Assembly (NCBI RefSeq): GCF_001528745.1
Contig: NZ_BCNS01000096.1
Span: 1-49,569, forward strand
From: Marinobacterium profundum
GTDB lineage: Bacteria > Pseudomonadota > Gammaproteobacteria > Pseudomonadales > Balneatricaceae
DNA: 49,569 bases
Direction: 5' to 3'
Positions 9,166 to 18,648 of this stretch are shown in pieces. The notes under the pieces are model-generated. The model did not search any database. It was not told the origin of the DNA and saw only the letters and a program-made list of their open reading frames with translations. How positions within the stretch are numbered: the stretch's first letter is position 1; the number at the start of each line of letters is the position of its first letter. Both the position numbers and the translations under genes were made by a program.

Positions 9166-10047
9166 ATGACCCTGGGACACTATATTCCGCTGCAATACGG
9201 CTTTAAATTAAGCGGTGAGCATTACCAACAACGCCTGATTCGTTACCCGGGTCTGTCCGTGCTTTACTATCAATTCACCGCGCCCTTATCAGACTTGCCT
9301 ATCCAGGCGGTGCCCGATGGCTGTGCAGACATTCTGTTTTGTTGCACCGATATGAATCCTCAGGCGTGGTTACGCGGCAGTGCTCTGCGCTGGACGCCTG
9401 TTTTTAATCAGCCAGGGCAAACCTATTTTGGGATTCGGTTGTCGCCTTCTGTCAGTCGACGCCTGCCCTTTGTGCCTTACCAGCAAGTGACCGGATGCAA
9501 AGTCGACCTTGTGGATATCTGTTCTGATGCAGAGCAATGGATAGATCACTTGACCCAATGCCCGCATTTTTCCGATCGCGTTAGCTGGTCAGAGCAATGG
9601 TTAATCCAGAACGGGGTGATGGACGGAGGACAAACAGACATGATTGGGCACAGTCTGGAGCGGATCCATCAAACCTGTGGCGTGATTCGCATCGAAGAAC
9701 TTGCCAATGAGGTGCATTGCAGCGCGCGCTCCTTGCGCCATAAATTCAATACCGAGATGGGGCTGTCGCCGAAAAAGTACGCCCGTATTGTGCGTTTTCA
9801 AGCCACCTTGGAGCACTTGGTCAGCGGTACAGAAAGCGAGTGGATGGATCCAGGTCAATCGCCCTCATTTGCCAGCCTGGATGATGACTATGGTTATTAT
9901 GATCAGTCGCATTTCTATAAGGAATTCCAAGAGTTTACCAACTGCACGCCGAAGCAATTACAATTTCAGTTAGCAACATCGTCCTCGCACCATCGGCCGA
10001 GAAGTTACAGCGCAATCGCTCACCATGGCGCCACCAGCGTGGCTTAA
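9166..10047 (+). CDS. AraC-family transcriptional regulator
   Basis: I chose ATG 9166 (293 aa) because GGAG at 9156-9159 is correctly spaced. An in-frame TTG at 9130 would add 12 residues but has no ribosome binding site. The N-terminal half carries the QAVPDGCADILF signature of AraC proteins with a cupin-like sensor domain. The C-terminal AraC DNA-binding domain (about residues 170-285) has a first HTH, IEELANEVHCSARSLRHKF, and a second segment ending in YYDQSHFYKEF and TPKQLQ. It is transcribed away from tynA and is the likely activator of the amine oxidase gene, a role FeaR (also AraC-type) plays in enterobacteria. The inducer is unknown. Confidence 0.88.
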   Translation: MTLGHYIPLQYGFKLSGEHYQQRLIRYPGLSVLYYQFTAPLSDLPIQAVPDGCADILFCCTDMNPQAWLRGSALRWTPVFNQPGQTYFGIRLSPSVSRRLPFVPYQQVTGCKVDLVDICSDAEQWIDHLTQCPHFSDRVSWSEQWLIQNGVMDGGQTDMIGHSLERIHQTCGVIRIEELANEVHCSARSLRHKFNTEMGLSPKKYARIVRFQATLEHLVSGTESEWMDPGQSPSFASLDDDYGYYDQSHFYKEFQEFTNCTPKQLQFQLATSSSHHRPRSYSAIAHHGATSVA

Positions 10048-10122
10048 TCATAACTACCGCTAATCCGTGATTTGGTCACTGAGTGCGCGCTGGGGCTGGC
10101 ATTTACACCGCTGAGTTAGGCC

Positions 10123-13100
10123 TCAGTTTGCATCCGTTTTTTGGCTCAGCTGTTCGAGCAGCGTCCTGGCCGCCAGCAGATCGGTGCTATCAAAACCTTC
10201 ATCGAACAAACTGTAACGCGAGGCCAGTAACTCAAGGGCTTCCCGCCTCTTGGCCCCCTGCTCGCCCCCGGACAAAAGCCGGGCAAGGTCGACCGCAGCG
10301 CGCAGCTCCAGCGAGCGGCTTCCCTGTTTGGCGGCCAGCGCTATGGCCTGCTGCAGGTAATTTAGCGCGACTTCAGGCTGCTGCCGCTGCAACAGCCCCT
10401 TCAGCCGATAAAGCTCCGGCGTATATAAATGCTCGCCGGTCCGTTTGACGCAGTCCAGAGCCTCATCCAGCACCGTTAACGCCTCCTGCTCCTGACCAGC
10501 CTTGCCGAGGGCGTCGGCCAGCAGTGCCATAAAGTAGGGTTTGAGAAACTCGCCTCCAGTGGCCTGGTAATCCTGCATCCCCTGGCGAATGATCCCAATG
10601 CCCTCAGCCGACGCGCCCTGCTCAACCAGGGCCCAGCCGCGCAGGATACTGGCGCGGGCATGCCAATAGGGGAAACCCTGCTCGGTCGCAAGCTCAATAA
10701 CCGACTCGGCCCACTCCCGCGCCTCTGAAACTTCACCGCGCTGGTGATGCAGCTCCGCCCTAAAGATCATCGGATCCGCCAGGGTATAAGGGTTGGGAAC
10801 CTCCTGTGCCAGTTCCAGCGCATCCAGACAGCGCCTCAGCGCCTGATCGGGAAAACCGCGGAACCACAGGGTCGAGGCGCCGATAATCCGCCCCAGAATT
10901 CCGGGCTCGATGCCGTACACAAAGGCATGGCTAGCATGTTCGTGCGCATCATAGAGCGCCAGCACCTGGTCACAGTGTTTTTGCGCAGCATTCAGCTGGC
11001 CGCGAAACAGCGAAGTCGCCCCCAGGGCAGCATGGGCCTGCACCAGCAGGGCCGGGTCTGCTGCTGCCTGCGCCATAACCAGCAGTTGTTCGGCCATGGC
11101 CTGGGCGGCACCGAAATCGGCCCTCAGGGTATAAAACCGGCGCAATGCCACCAGCGCGGAAAACAGCGGCTTGCTGTCACCAAGCTCCCGCGCAAGGGTC
11201 ATGGCCCGGGTAAAGCTCGTTTCAACCTCAGTGGCGCCAAAGCCGCGCACCGCCATCCAGACATGCCCCAGGCTGATCTCCAGCTGCAGCTCCAGCTCTG
11301 CCCGCCTCGACGTATCGGGCAGTGCCGGCAGCAGGCCCTGCGCCTGGCGCAGGTGCGCCAGCGCCTCCTTGCTGGCGGAGCGGTGCATCGCCTGATCTGC
11401 GGCCCGCAGCAGATATTCCACCGCCTTGCCGGCGTTACCACTGCAACTGTAATGGTGCGCAAGCTCGCTGCAGCGATCATCCAGACTGGCGCTGAAGAGG
11501 GTTTCAATCGCCTGGGCCGTGCGTTCATGCAGCCGGCTGCGCCGCTCCTGCAACAGAGAGCCGTAGGCCACTTCCTGGGTCAGGCCATGCTTGAAGGTGT
11601 ACTCGACTTCCGGAAAAGCCGGGCGTTCATACAGAAACTCTCCCGCCTGCAGACGTGACAGCCCCCGTTTCAGATCGTCATCCGGCGGCCCGACCACCTG
11701 CTGCACCAGACTCCAGGGGAAATCCTTGCCGATCACTGCAAGAGTCTGCAACAGGGCCTTCTCGGCCATGGCCAGGCGGTCAATACGTGCACTCAGAACC
11801 CCCTGTACCGTAGTCGGTATATGCAGATCCGCCGGCGCCTGCTGTAGCTGAAAATTACCCGCGCTGCCACTGAGCACGCCTTCCTCCACCAGGGTCTGCA
11901 CCACTTCCTCCAGAAAGAAGGGATTGCCTTCGGTCTGGGTCATGATCAGTGGCTTGAGCGCCGCCAGGGATGCATCGTCCCCCAGCAGGGCGGCGAGCAG
12001 CTCCTGCGCCTCTATCGGCCCCAGCGGGTCGAGGCGTAGCTGGGTATAGCAGCTTTTCTGGCCCCAGTCGTGCTGGTATTCGGGTCTATAGTTCACCAGT
12101 AGCAACATGCGAGCAGCGGGCACACCGTCACTGAGGGTTCTGAGGAAAGCTTCGGTTTCGCGATCCAGCCATTGCAGATCCTCGAAAATCAGTACCAGCG
12201 GCTGATCGAGGCTCTCATGCACCAGCAACTGGCGGATCGCCTCGAAGGTGCGCTGTCTCCGCACCTGCCCATCCATCTGCCGCAACGCTGAATCGGCCTC
12301 GGTCACCCCCAGCAGGTAGAACAGGTAGGGCAGACTGCCTTCCAGGCTGCGATCCAGCGTCAGCACCTTGCCGGTGATTTTTTCACGCCGCTGCCGTTCA
12401 TCATCCTTGGGCCCAATCTGCAGGTAATTCTTCAGCAACTCGATCAGCGGGAGGCACGCAAAGGCCTTGCCGTGGGAAACCGAAAAGGTCTCCAGTACTC
12501 GACAGGACTGCTGCGCGCGATGCTTGAACTCGTAATACAGCCGCGACTTACCGACACCCGGCTCCCCCACCACACCGACTATTTGCCCCTGACCACTGCA
12601 GGCCTTATCCAGCGCCTGCTGTAGCTGCACCATTTCGCCCCGGCGACCGACAAAGCGTGCCAGCCCCCGGTGCGCGGCTACCTCCAGCCGGGTTCGCAGG
12701 GCGCCGAGCCCCTGCAGTTCATACACAGCCAAAGGCTCGGACAGGCCCTTGATGCGAGTTTCTCCCAATGGCTTGAAGTTGAAGTACCCCTCTGTGAGGC
12801 GATGGCTCGCTTCGCTCACCAGGATGGTGCCGGGGGTAGCAATACCCTCCATGCGCGCGGCTATGTTGATGGTATTGCCCACTGGGTCGTAATCCGTGTG
12901 CAAGTCATCGGTACGAATTTCCCGCACCACCACTTCACCGCTGTGAATACCCACCCGCACCTGCAGCGCAATGCCTTGCTCCAGCCGCAGGCGATCGCTG
13001 TGATGGCGTATCGTTTCCTGCATGCGCAGCGCCGCATAGAGTGCGCGTCTTGGATGGTCTTCGTGGGCGATGGGTGCCCCGAACAGCGCCAGAATGCCAT

Positions 13101-13539
13101 CACCCAGAGACTTGGCGACATAGCCCTCGTAGTGATGCACAGCTTCCATCATCAGCTCGAGTACCGGGTCGATTAGTCGGCGCGCCTCTTCCGGATCCAG
13201 ATCCTGAATCAGTGCTGTGGAGCCGGTCATGTCCGCGAACAGCACTGTAATGGTCTTGCGCTCGCCGCCATTGCCACCGCGCGCCTGGCGGGCACTTTGC
13301 TCTGCCAGTATCCGCTGGGCCAGATGCGGCGGGGTATAGTGAATGGGCGCTGCGGTAGTGGCGGCCGGCAACGCCTCGGGGGCCGCATCTTCCAGCGCGA
13401 TACCGCAGGCATTACAGAAACGGGCAGTCGGACTCACGACCTGACCACAGCCCGGGCAGCAGCGCGCCATGCGGGTACCGCAGTGCTCGCAAAAACGGGC
13501 GCCGGTTATATTGTCCTGGCCACAGTCAGTGCAACGCAT
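10123..13539 (-). CDS. Zinc-ribbon, class III nucleotidyl cyclase, AAA-type ATPase, TPR protein
   Basis: This 1138-aa cytoplasmic signalling protein has four parts. Two zinc ribbons occupy residues 1-45 (C3, C6, C17, C20; then C28/C31 and C42/C45). The class III cyclase domain is at about 95-277, with metal ligands D103 and D147 and transition-state residues N225 and R229 in GNTINIAARM. A STAND/AAA-type ATPase follows, with Walker A GEPGVGKS (325-332) and Walker B LVLIFEDLQWLD. Helical TPR-like repeats fill roughly 690-1130. The conserved catalytic residues suggest it can make cyclic nucleotide. It lies 87 bp upstream of a response regulator gene on the same strand but in the direction of leaving that cluster. 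No input or partner is visible. Confidence 0.9.
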   Translation of the reverse strand: MRCTDCGQDNITGARFCEHCGTRMARCCPGCGQVVSPTARFCNACGIALEDAAPEALPAATTAAPIHYTPPHLAQRILAEQSARQARGGNGGERKTITVLFADMTGSTALIQDLDPEEARRLIDPVLELMMEAVHHYEGYVAKSLGDGILALFGAPIAHEDHPRRALYAALRMQETIRHHSDRLRLEQGIALQVRVGIHSGEVVVREIRTDDLHTDYDPVGNTINIAARMEGIATPGTILVSEASHRLTEGYFNFKPLGETRIKGLSEPLAVYELQGLGALRTRLEVAAHRGLARFVGRRGEMVQLQQALDKACSGQGQIVGVVGEPGVGKSRLYYEFKHRAQQSCRVLETFSVSHGKAFACLPLIELLKNYLQIGPKDDERQRREKITGKVLTLDRSLEGSLPYLFYLLGVTEADSALRQMDGQVRRQRTFEAIRQLLVHESLDQPLVLIFEDLQWLDRETEAFLRTLSDGVPAARMLLLVNYRPEYQHDWGQKSCYTQLRLDPLGPIEAQELLAALLGDDASLAALKPLIMTQTEGNPFFLEEVVQTLVEEGVLSGSAGNFQLQQAPADLHIPTTVQGVLSARIDRLAMAEKALLQTLAVIGKDFPWSLVQQVVGPPDDDLKRGLSRLQAGEFLYERPAFPEVEYTFKHGLTQEVAYGSLLQERRSRLHERTAQAIETLFSASLDDRCSELAHHYSCSGNAGKAVEYLLRAADQAMHRSASKEALAHLRQAQGLLPALPDTSRRAELELQLEISLGHVWMAVRGFGATEVETSFTRAMTLARELGDSKPLFSALVALRRFYTLRADFGAAQAMAEQLLVMAQAAADPALLVQAHAALGATSLFRGQLNAAQKHCDQVLALYDAHEHASHAFVYGIEPGILGRIIGASTLWFRGFPDQALRRCLDALELAQEVPNPYTLADPMIFRAELHHQRGEVSEAREWAESVIELATEQGFPYWHARASILRGWALVEQGASAEGIGIIRQGMQDYQATGGEFLKPYFMALLADALGKAGQEQEALTVLDEALDCVKRTGEHLYTPELYRLKGLLQRQQPEVALNYLQQAIALAAKQGSRSLELRAAVDLARLLSGGEQGAKRREALELLASRYSLFDEGFDSTDLLAARTLLEQLSQKTDAN

Positions 13540-13626
13540 GGGATTATGTATCCTCCGTCTGGCGTTTACAGAACAGCATCCGTTGCCATTGTGCGCATTT
13601 CAGCTCAAAGCATAGCCGCAGTGCCA

Positions 13627-14313
13627 TCAGCCATCATAGCGGTAACCGACGCCGTGCACCGTGACGATAATCGCGGGGTTGCGCGGATCCAGCTCCACCG
13701 CCTTGCGCAGCTTGGAGATATGCTGATCCAGGGTGCGGCTGCTGGGAAGATAGTGGCGCCCCCAGCATTCATCAAACAGCTCGTCACGGCTCAATACCCG
13801 GCCAGGATTACGGTGCAGCAACTGCAGAATCTGCATGTCCCTGAGGCTCAGGTCGATGCGACTGCCGCTGCGCTCGGCCCGCAGCTGCGCCGGCAACACC
13901 CGCAGGTCCGCCATCTGGAAGCTGTCATCTTCGGCGGGCTGCATGCGCCGCGCCAGACAGCGACGGGTGACAGCACGGATGCGCGCCACCACCTCGCGGC
14001 TGCCAAAGGGCTTCTTGATATAGTCATCGGCTCCGAGTTCCAGCCCCAGCACCTGATCAATCTCCTCCGACTTGGCGCTAATAAAGATCACCGGCAGCTG
14101 CTGGTCCTGTTGACGGATGCGCCGGCACAGGCTGTAGCCGTCCTGCCCCGGCATCATGATATCCAGCAACACCAGGTCGGGCCTGTGCTGCTCGAACAGC
14201 GCCCAGGCCTGGTCGCCATTGGCGGCCTCCAGGCAGCTGTAGCCCTCGGCCTCCAGCAGATCCGTCAGCCCCAGGCGGATATTCAGATCATCTTCGGCAA
14301 TCAGTATTTTCAT
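13627..14313 (-). CDS. OmpR/PhoB-type response regulator
   Basis: This 228-aa protein has a receiver domain (acidic E7/D8/D9, phosphoacceptor D51 in LLDIMMPG, and the KP of IKKPFG) and a winged-helix DNA-binding domain from about residue 130, ending RNPAIIVTVHGVGYRYDG. It is the DNA-binding output of the histidine kinase encoded immediately upstream: the kinase stop overlaps its ATG by 4 bp, showing translational coupling. Targets are unknown; the secreted VWA protein gene that starts the operon is a candidate member of the same response. Confidence 0.95.
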   Translation of the reverse strand: MKILIAEDDLNIRLGLTDLLEAEGYSCLEAANGDQAWALFEQHRPDLVLLDIMMPGQDGYSLCRRIRQQDQQLPVIFISAKSEEIDQVLGLELGADDYIKKPFGSREVVARIRAVTRRCLARRMQPAEDDSFQMADLRVLPAQLRAERSGSRIDLSLRDMQILQLLHRNPGRVLSRDELFDECWGRHYLPSSRTLDQHISKLRKAVELDPRNPAIIVTVHGVGYRYDG

Positions 14314-16019
14314 GGTTTTAACTCCAGCCGAATCAGAAAACAGGCGCCCTGCCCGCCGGGCTCCAGGGTCAGGTCACCACCGTGGGCGCGGGCAAGTTCG
14401 CGCGCCAGCCCCAAACCAATACCCGTGCCCGCCACGCCATCGGTGAGTTTGTTGCTGCTGCGATAAAACGGCTCGAATATCCGCTGCTGCTCGCCGGGTT
14501 CAATCCCCGGGCCCTGGTCCTGTAGCCGAATATAAATGCTTGAGCCCTGCAACCAGGACTCAAGTTTTAGCCGGCCACTGTTAGGCGCATATTTCTCACA
14601 GTTGCTCAGCAGGTTATTGAGAATTTGCTCCAGCGCGCCGGCATCGTAGCGCAGCCTGGCGCCTATCCCGGCGGCAAATTCGGCCTCGATACCGCGTTGC
14701 AGCAGCAGGGGCACAAAGGTCTGCAGTATGCGGTCAATCTGCTCATCCACATCGGCGGACTCAAAACGTAACTGCAGCCGCTGGCGCTGCAGCCTGGAGA
14801 AACTCAGCACGTTGTCGATCAGGCGCGACAGGCGCTGACTCTCGCCGGTAATAACATTCAGATAACGCAACACCACGGGGTCCTGTTCGTCATCCGCCAG
14901 ACGTTCCTGCAGCATTTCGGCATAGAGGCGCACATTGGTCAGCGGGGTTTTCAGCTCGTGGGACACCTGATTAACAAAATTGACCCGCTGACGGGCCAGT
15001 CGCAGCTCCCGACCATGCTCGCGGTACAACAGATAGCCCAGCAGACCCAGCCCCAGTGCCAGTAGCAGCAGCGGCGCCACCTGCGTGAACGCGCCCTGGG
15101 CTCCGGCCTGAGTGCCGGCCGGGGCATGATACTCAAGCCGCCAGCTGCCCAGCGGATGGTTCAGCCAGAGCACGCGCAGTGCATTGCCCTGGGCCCGGTA
15201 ACCACCCCAGCTGTAAAGAGTGCTGCCACGGCTGTCCAGCAGGCGAATTTCGGCATTGCCCAACTGCCGGTCGCCCAGCTCGCCCTCCGGCAAGCGGTTA
15301 ATCAGATCCGACAGCAGGCGTGCGCTGTTAAGCACAAAGCCCAGTGTCCGCCCCTGATCATCGCGCCACCAGTACACCTGCATTAAACCGGTGTTGGCGT
15401 GCCAGGCAATCCAGCCAGAAGGCGCAGTGGCAACAGCTTCTGCCTTGGCGGTTACAGAGTCGGCGTCCGCCAGATCCAGCGCCAGCTCGGCCGGGGCCGA
15501 CGGCGCCCGCAGCTGGCCACTGGCCAGATAACTGGAGGAATCACCCGCCGCCAGCACCGGTGCCTGCTGCCGCTGATCCACGGGATCAGCAGCCGCCGGG
15601 CGAAACAGGTCCGGCGACTGCCACAGTGGCTGCATCTGCTCGACAAAACGCTGCTCCGCCTGGCTCAGCGGTGCGAAGCGCGGAGGAAACAGCCGCTCGC
15701 TATTCCCGTCGCCGCCCAGTACAAACAGCTGCTCCACGTAGACCGAGTCCTTGATAAAGGCACGCAAGTTTTCACTGCTGTAGTCGTGGTCCGTCTGGCG
15801 CTGCAGGCGCTGTGCCTGCTGTGCCAGCACACCTTCAAGCTGACGAAAATGGGTCTGCAGTTGCTGATCCACTGACTGCAACTGCTGCTCGATCAGCGTC
15901 TGCAGCTGCAACCCCACCAGCTGCTGTTCGTTGTGCTGCAGGCGCAGGCCGAGCCAGCCCAACAGCAGCACGGGCAGGAGCACCAACAGAATCAGCAACA
16001 GCGGGGCGCGATATCTCAC
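14310..16019 (-). CDS. Membrane sensor histidine kinase
   Basis: This 569-aa kinase has a first membrane segment at about residues 5-25, a large periplasmic sensor region (about 26-310), a second membrane segment at about 312-332, and a cytoplasmic kinase. The H box is VSHELKTPLT with H354, followed by N box NNLLSNCEKYAP, G1 DQGPGIEPGEQ and G2 GTGIGLGLA. It should autophosphorylate and pass phosphate to the overlapping response regulator. The periplasmic region is rich in Gln, Leu and Ala, with heptad-like Gln/Leu stretches near 30-75, and I recognise no known sensor fold there. The VWA gene upstream ends 24 bp before it, so all three genes form an operon. Confidence 0.95.
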   Translation of the reverse strand: MRYRAPLLLILLVLLPVLLLGWLGLRLQHNEQQLVGLQLQTLIEQQLQSVDQQLQTHFRQLEGVLAQQAQRLQRQTDHDYSSENLRAFIKDSVYVEQLFVLGGDGNSERLFPPRFAPLSQAEQRFVEQMQPLWQSPDLFRPAAADPVDQRQQAPVLAAGDSSSYLASGQLRAPSAPAELALDLADADSVTAKAEAVATAPSGWIAWHANTGLMQVYWWRDDQGRTLGFVLNSARLLSDLINRLPEGELGDRQLGNAEIRLLDSRGSTLYSWGGYRAQGNALRVLWLNHPLGSWRLEYHAPAGTQAGAQGAFTQVAPLLLLALGLGLLGYLLYREHGRELRLARQRVNFVNQVSHELKTPLTNVRLYAEMLQERLADDEQDPVVLRYLNVITGESQRLSRLIDNVLSFSRLQRQRLQLRFESADVDEQIDRILQTFVPLLLQRGIEAEFAAGIGARLRYDAGALEQILNNLLSNCEKYAPNSGRLKLESWLQGSSIYIRLQDQGPGIEPGEQQRIFEPFYRSSNKLTDGVAGTGIGLGLARELARAHGGDLTLEPGGQGACFLIRLELKP

Positions 16020-16043
16020 AGGCTCAAAGGCCTCCCTTTTCCG

Positions 16044-17378
16044 TTAATAGGTTTGCTGAGTGGAGCGTTTGTACTGGCGTTCGCGCAATTCCTTGCGCTT
16101 GCGGTTCCAGTCATCTTCCGATGATATTTCATCGGCATCTTTGAGCGCTTCGGCTTTCTGCGCCTCCAGACGAGGCGAACTCAGACTGTCGGCCTTGGAC
16201 CCCAGCAGCTTGGCACTTTTTTGCAGAATGCTCCTGGCACCTTCGATATCACCCTGGTCACGCCGCTCCAGCGCCTGACGGCTGTATTCATTGGCTACCT
16301 GTTCCACCGCAGACTCCAGTGCCAGTTTGTCGACCGCCTGCTGCACTTCCTGCTCCGAGGCACTGAAGGCGACCTGTACCAGGCCACTGAGCTGGCGTTT
16401 TTCCCGCAGTGCCAGATTGTTGTAATCCAGCTGCACCTCGGCCAGATCCAGAGTACTGCCAGCGGCGTGGGCCGGGACTTCTACCTCGAGAATGACGAAC
16501 TTTTCCTGCTCACTGTAGAGCGAACTCAGACGGGTGCGCACCCGGTCGCCGATCACCTCAGCCTCACGCCCGATCAGACGCAGCGGCCGTACGCCATTGA
16601 GGCAGCGAATTTCGATGTTCAAATCCTGCGCCACAACGGACATAACATCGCCGAATTCATATTGAAAGACACGTTCAAGATCCGCGGCATTTTCGACAAA
16701 GGCATGGTTACCATCGCTAAAGCCCGCCAGCTGGGTCATCAGGTCTTCGTTGTACCCCAGTCCCAGGCCAATAGTGGTGACACTGATACCTTCCTTGGCC
16801 AGGGACTGGCCCAGGCGTCCCAGTTCATGGGGTGACTGGGGCCCGACATTGGCCAGGCCATCGGACAGCAATATGACCCGGCTCACCTGCTGGCGCTCCA
16901 GGAACTTGCGCACTTCCCGCGCGCCCTTGCTAACGCCGGCAAAGAGCGCCGTATTGCCGCCGGCCTGCAACCGACGAATGGCGCGATAAATCGACTGGCG
17001 ATCCTCCACCCGGGTCGCCGGCACCACCACCTGAACGCGGGAGTCATAACTGATCACCGAGACGATATCCCGTGCATCCAGGCTCGCAATCGCCATAATG
17101 GCCGCCTCGCGCGCATTGGCTATTTTCTCGCCGCTCATGGAGCCGGACTTGTCGAGCACTATGGCGACATTCACCGGCGAGCGCTGCGCCTGGCTTTCCT
17201 GCTCGAACCCCTGCAGAGCTATCTTGATAAAGGCCGTCTGAGTGCTGCCGGCGTCCATCACGGGCGTGGCCAGACTCAGATTAAGGCCCACCTCCCGCGC
17301 CTGTACTGCCAGCGGCAGCCAAAGCACGAGCAACAGTAGTGGCCGCAGCCAGCAATGATGTTTTATCCCAGTATGCAT
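16044..17378 (-). CDS. Secreted von Willebrand factor A domain protein
   Basis: This 444-aa protein has an N-terminal hydrophobic signal segment (about residues 9-27) and a VWA domain from about residue 70. Its MIDAS motif DKSGS is at D76, S78 and S80, so it should bind a divalent metal and a protein ligand in the periplasm or at the envelope. A Lys/Arg/Glu-rich tail follows (ending RKRKELRERQYKRSTQQTY). Such proteins are often labelled Ca-activated chloride channel proteins without functional proof. It is the first gene of an operon with a histidine kinase and response regulator, which suggests that it takes part in signal sensing or is regulated with it; this is inferred. Confidence 0.88.
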   Translation of the reverse strand: MHTGIKHHCWLRPLLLLVLWLPLAVQAREVGLNLSLATPVMDAGSTQTAFIKIALQGFEQESQAQRSPVNVAIVLDKSGSMSGEKIANAREAAIMAIASLDARDIVSVISYDSRVQVVVPATRVEDRQSIYRAIRRLQAGGNTALFAGVSKGAREVRKFLERQQVSRVILLSDGLANVGPQSPHELGRLGQSLAKEGISVTTIGLGLGYNEDLMTQLAGFSDGNHAFVENAADLERVFQYEFGDVMSVVAQDLNIEIRCLNGVRPLRLIGREAEVIGDRVRTRLSSLYSEQEKFVILEVEVPAHAAGSTLDLAEVQLDYNNLALREKRQLSGLVQVAFSASEQEVQQAVDKLALESAVEQVANEYSRQALERRDQGDIEGARSILQKSAKLLGSKADSLSSPRLEAQKAEALKDADEISSEDDWNRKRKELRERQYKRSTQQTY

Positions 17379-17601
17379 GATCGTTCTCCCCGGTTGAGTG
17401 TATACAGTGCCGGTCGCGCTGCAATGGTCACTGTCTGTGTTGCACTCTAGGGCGCCCGCGCGCTCGGGCGGTCAGACAAACGTATGGGTATTGTAAAAAG
17501 ATTGTAAGCAGCCCTGACACTGATCAAAATTCGACCGCACACCGGTATCTGTGATATAAAGCGGCGCTCTTACAGAATCAGCTTTTCAAAGGTATTACAC
17601 G

Positions 17602-17967
17602 ATGGCGATCATCCGCTGGATTCTTGGACGAATCATTCTGCTACTCGACTTTCTGACCCGCCCAAGGGGCATCAAGCGTACACCCGAGCAACAGGCCGTG
17701 CTAGATACGCAGACCTCGCGCCTGTCACTGTACCAGTACGCCGCCTGCCCGTTTTGCGTCAAAGTACGTCGCGCCATGCGTCGTCAGTCGCTGAAGATTG
17801 AAACAAGGGATGCGAAAAAGCAGGCGAACTACCGCCAGGAACTGCTGCAACAGGGTGGACAGCTGAAAGTGCCGTGCCTGCGCATCGAAAGCGAAAACGG
17901 CGATGTACAGTGGATGTATGAATCGTCGGATATAGTGCGCTACCTGGACTCGGTCGCGGCGGTTTAA
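17602..17967 (+). CDS. Glutaredoxin-like protein with hydrophobic N-terminus
   Basis: This 121-aa protein has a thioredoxin fold with the active-site motif C49-P-F-C52 and the cis-proline KVPCL segment of glutaredoxins and GST N-terminal domains. The N-terminal stretch IIRWILGRIILLLDFL is strongly hydrophobic and may anchor it to the inner membrane. It probably reduces protein disulfides or glutathionylated targets. It is divergent from the VWA gene with a 223-bp spacer containing a TATAAA-like -10 region near 17555. It is likely a single-gene unit; downstream, a hairpin at 18010-18042 separates it from the DUF3461 gene. Confidence 0.85.
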   Translation: MAIIRWILGRIILLLDFLTRPRGIKRTPEQQAVLDTQTSRLSLYQYAACPFCVKVRRAMRRQSLKIETRDAKKQANYRQELLQQGGQLKVPCLRIESENGDVQWMYESSDIVRYLDSVAAV

Positions 17968-18009
17968 GTAAGCCCGGCTGGCACCAACGGGAGCTAGCGC
18001 TGGATCTAT

Positions 18010-18042
18010 GCGGACAGATTGCAGGCTCTATAATCTGCCCGC
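18010..18042. other. Hairpin between glutaredoxin and DUF3461 genes
   Basis: GCGG-A-CAGATT (18010-18020) pairs with AATCTG-C-CCGC (18032-18042), giving 10 paired bases around one mismatch and an 11-nt loop. It lies 43 bp after the glutaredoxin stop, has no T run after it on the plus strand, and may be a transcription end or mRNA-stabilising structure. Confidence 0.5.
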
Positions 18043-18168
18043 TTCGACAATAACAACAATCTCGATTACAGACGGCACATATATCCAAATGTGCTGATAC
18101 TGGCTTTTGCGGTTATCCTGCTATAGCCAGACGACCCTTTATCCATTGTTATTGGCGAGACCGAACTC

Positions 18169-18564
18169 ATGTCAGATTACCCTACGCTCGAAGAGATGGG
18201 CATTAGCTCCTTCGAAGACATCACCAAGTACAGCCTGCGCCGCGAAAGCGATGTGGACGTGCTGAAAATTTACTACAAGCGCCCCAAGGCGTCGCTGCTG
18301 TCACGCAGCAAGAAATTCACTTTTGCACGTCCGCGCAAGTCCATCCCGATGCAGTTCCGCAGCGGTGAAAAATGGGACAGCCTCACCGACAGCAGCCCAA
18401 CGCTGCAGAACGCCGTGATTGAGCTGAACAAGCTGACTACCCAGCCTGCCGCCCTGCCGCCAGAAGACCTGAAAGCCCGTTTTCTGGAAGATCTGAATCA
18501 CCTCGAAACCGTGGTGAACTCTAAAATCGACGAACTGCGTCGTCAGATCGAAAGCATGAAGTAA
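18169..18564 (+). CDS. DUF3461 family protein, copy 1
   Basis: This 131-aa protein begins MSDYPTLEEMGISSFEDI and contains the basic segment LKIYYKRPKASLLSRSKKF followed by a predicted C-terminal helix ending LRRQIESMK. I match it to DUF3461, a small family of proteins of unknown function. It is likely cytoplasmic, with no signal or membrane segment. A shorter paralogue lies at 19217-19558 with the same PTL..MGI start and the same helical end (LNHLETVVNSKIDELR here versus LSHLEKVVSAKIAEMR there). The two flank an opposite-strand small gene. I can assign no biochemical role. Confidence 0.78.
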   Translation: MSDYPTLEEMGISSFEDITKYSLRRESDVDVLKIYYKRPKASLLSRSKKFTFARPRKSIPMQFRSGEKWDSLTDSSPTLQNAVIELNKLTTQPAALPPEDLKARFLEDLNHLETVVNSKIDELRRQIESMK

Positions 18565-18575
18565 GGCGCTTTGCC

Positions 18576-18599
18576 GGCGGTGGCTCTATAGCCACTGCC
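18576..18599. terminator. Hairpin between convergent genes
   Basis: GGCGGTGGCT (18576-18585) and AGCCACTGCC (18590-18599) pair with one mismatch around a 4-nt loop. It lies between the convergent DUF3461 gene and the 87-aa gene, 11 bp after the former's stop. A poly-T tail is weak, so it may act as a shared 3'-end structure. Confidence 0.5.
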
Positions 18600-18648
18600 T
18601 GCTGCTCTTACTGAAACATATCAAGGCACCTGCGAAACCTGATGCAAC

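Noticed and set aside
10744-11658. A 304-aa plus-strand open frame inside the cyclase-ATPase-TPR gene.
   Set aside because: His/Gln-rich shadow of the TPR region; the minus-strand protein is continuous through it.
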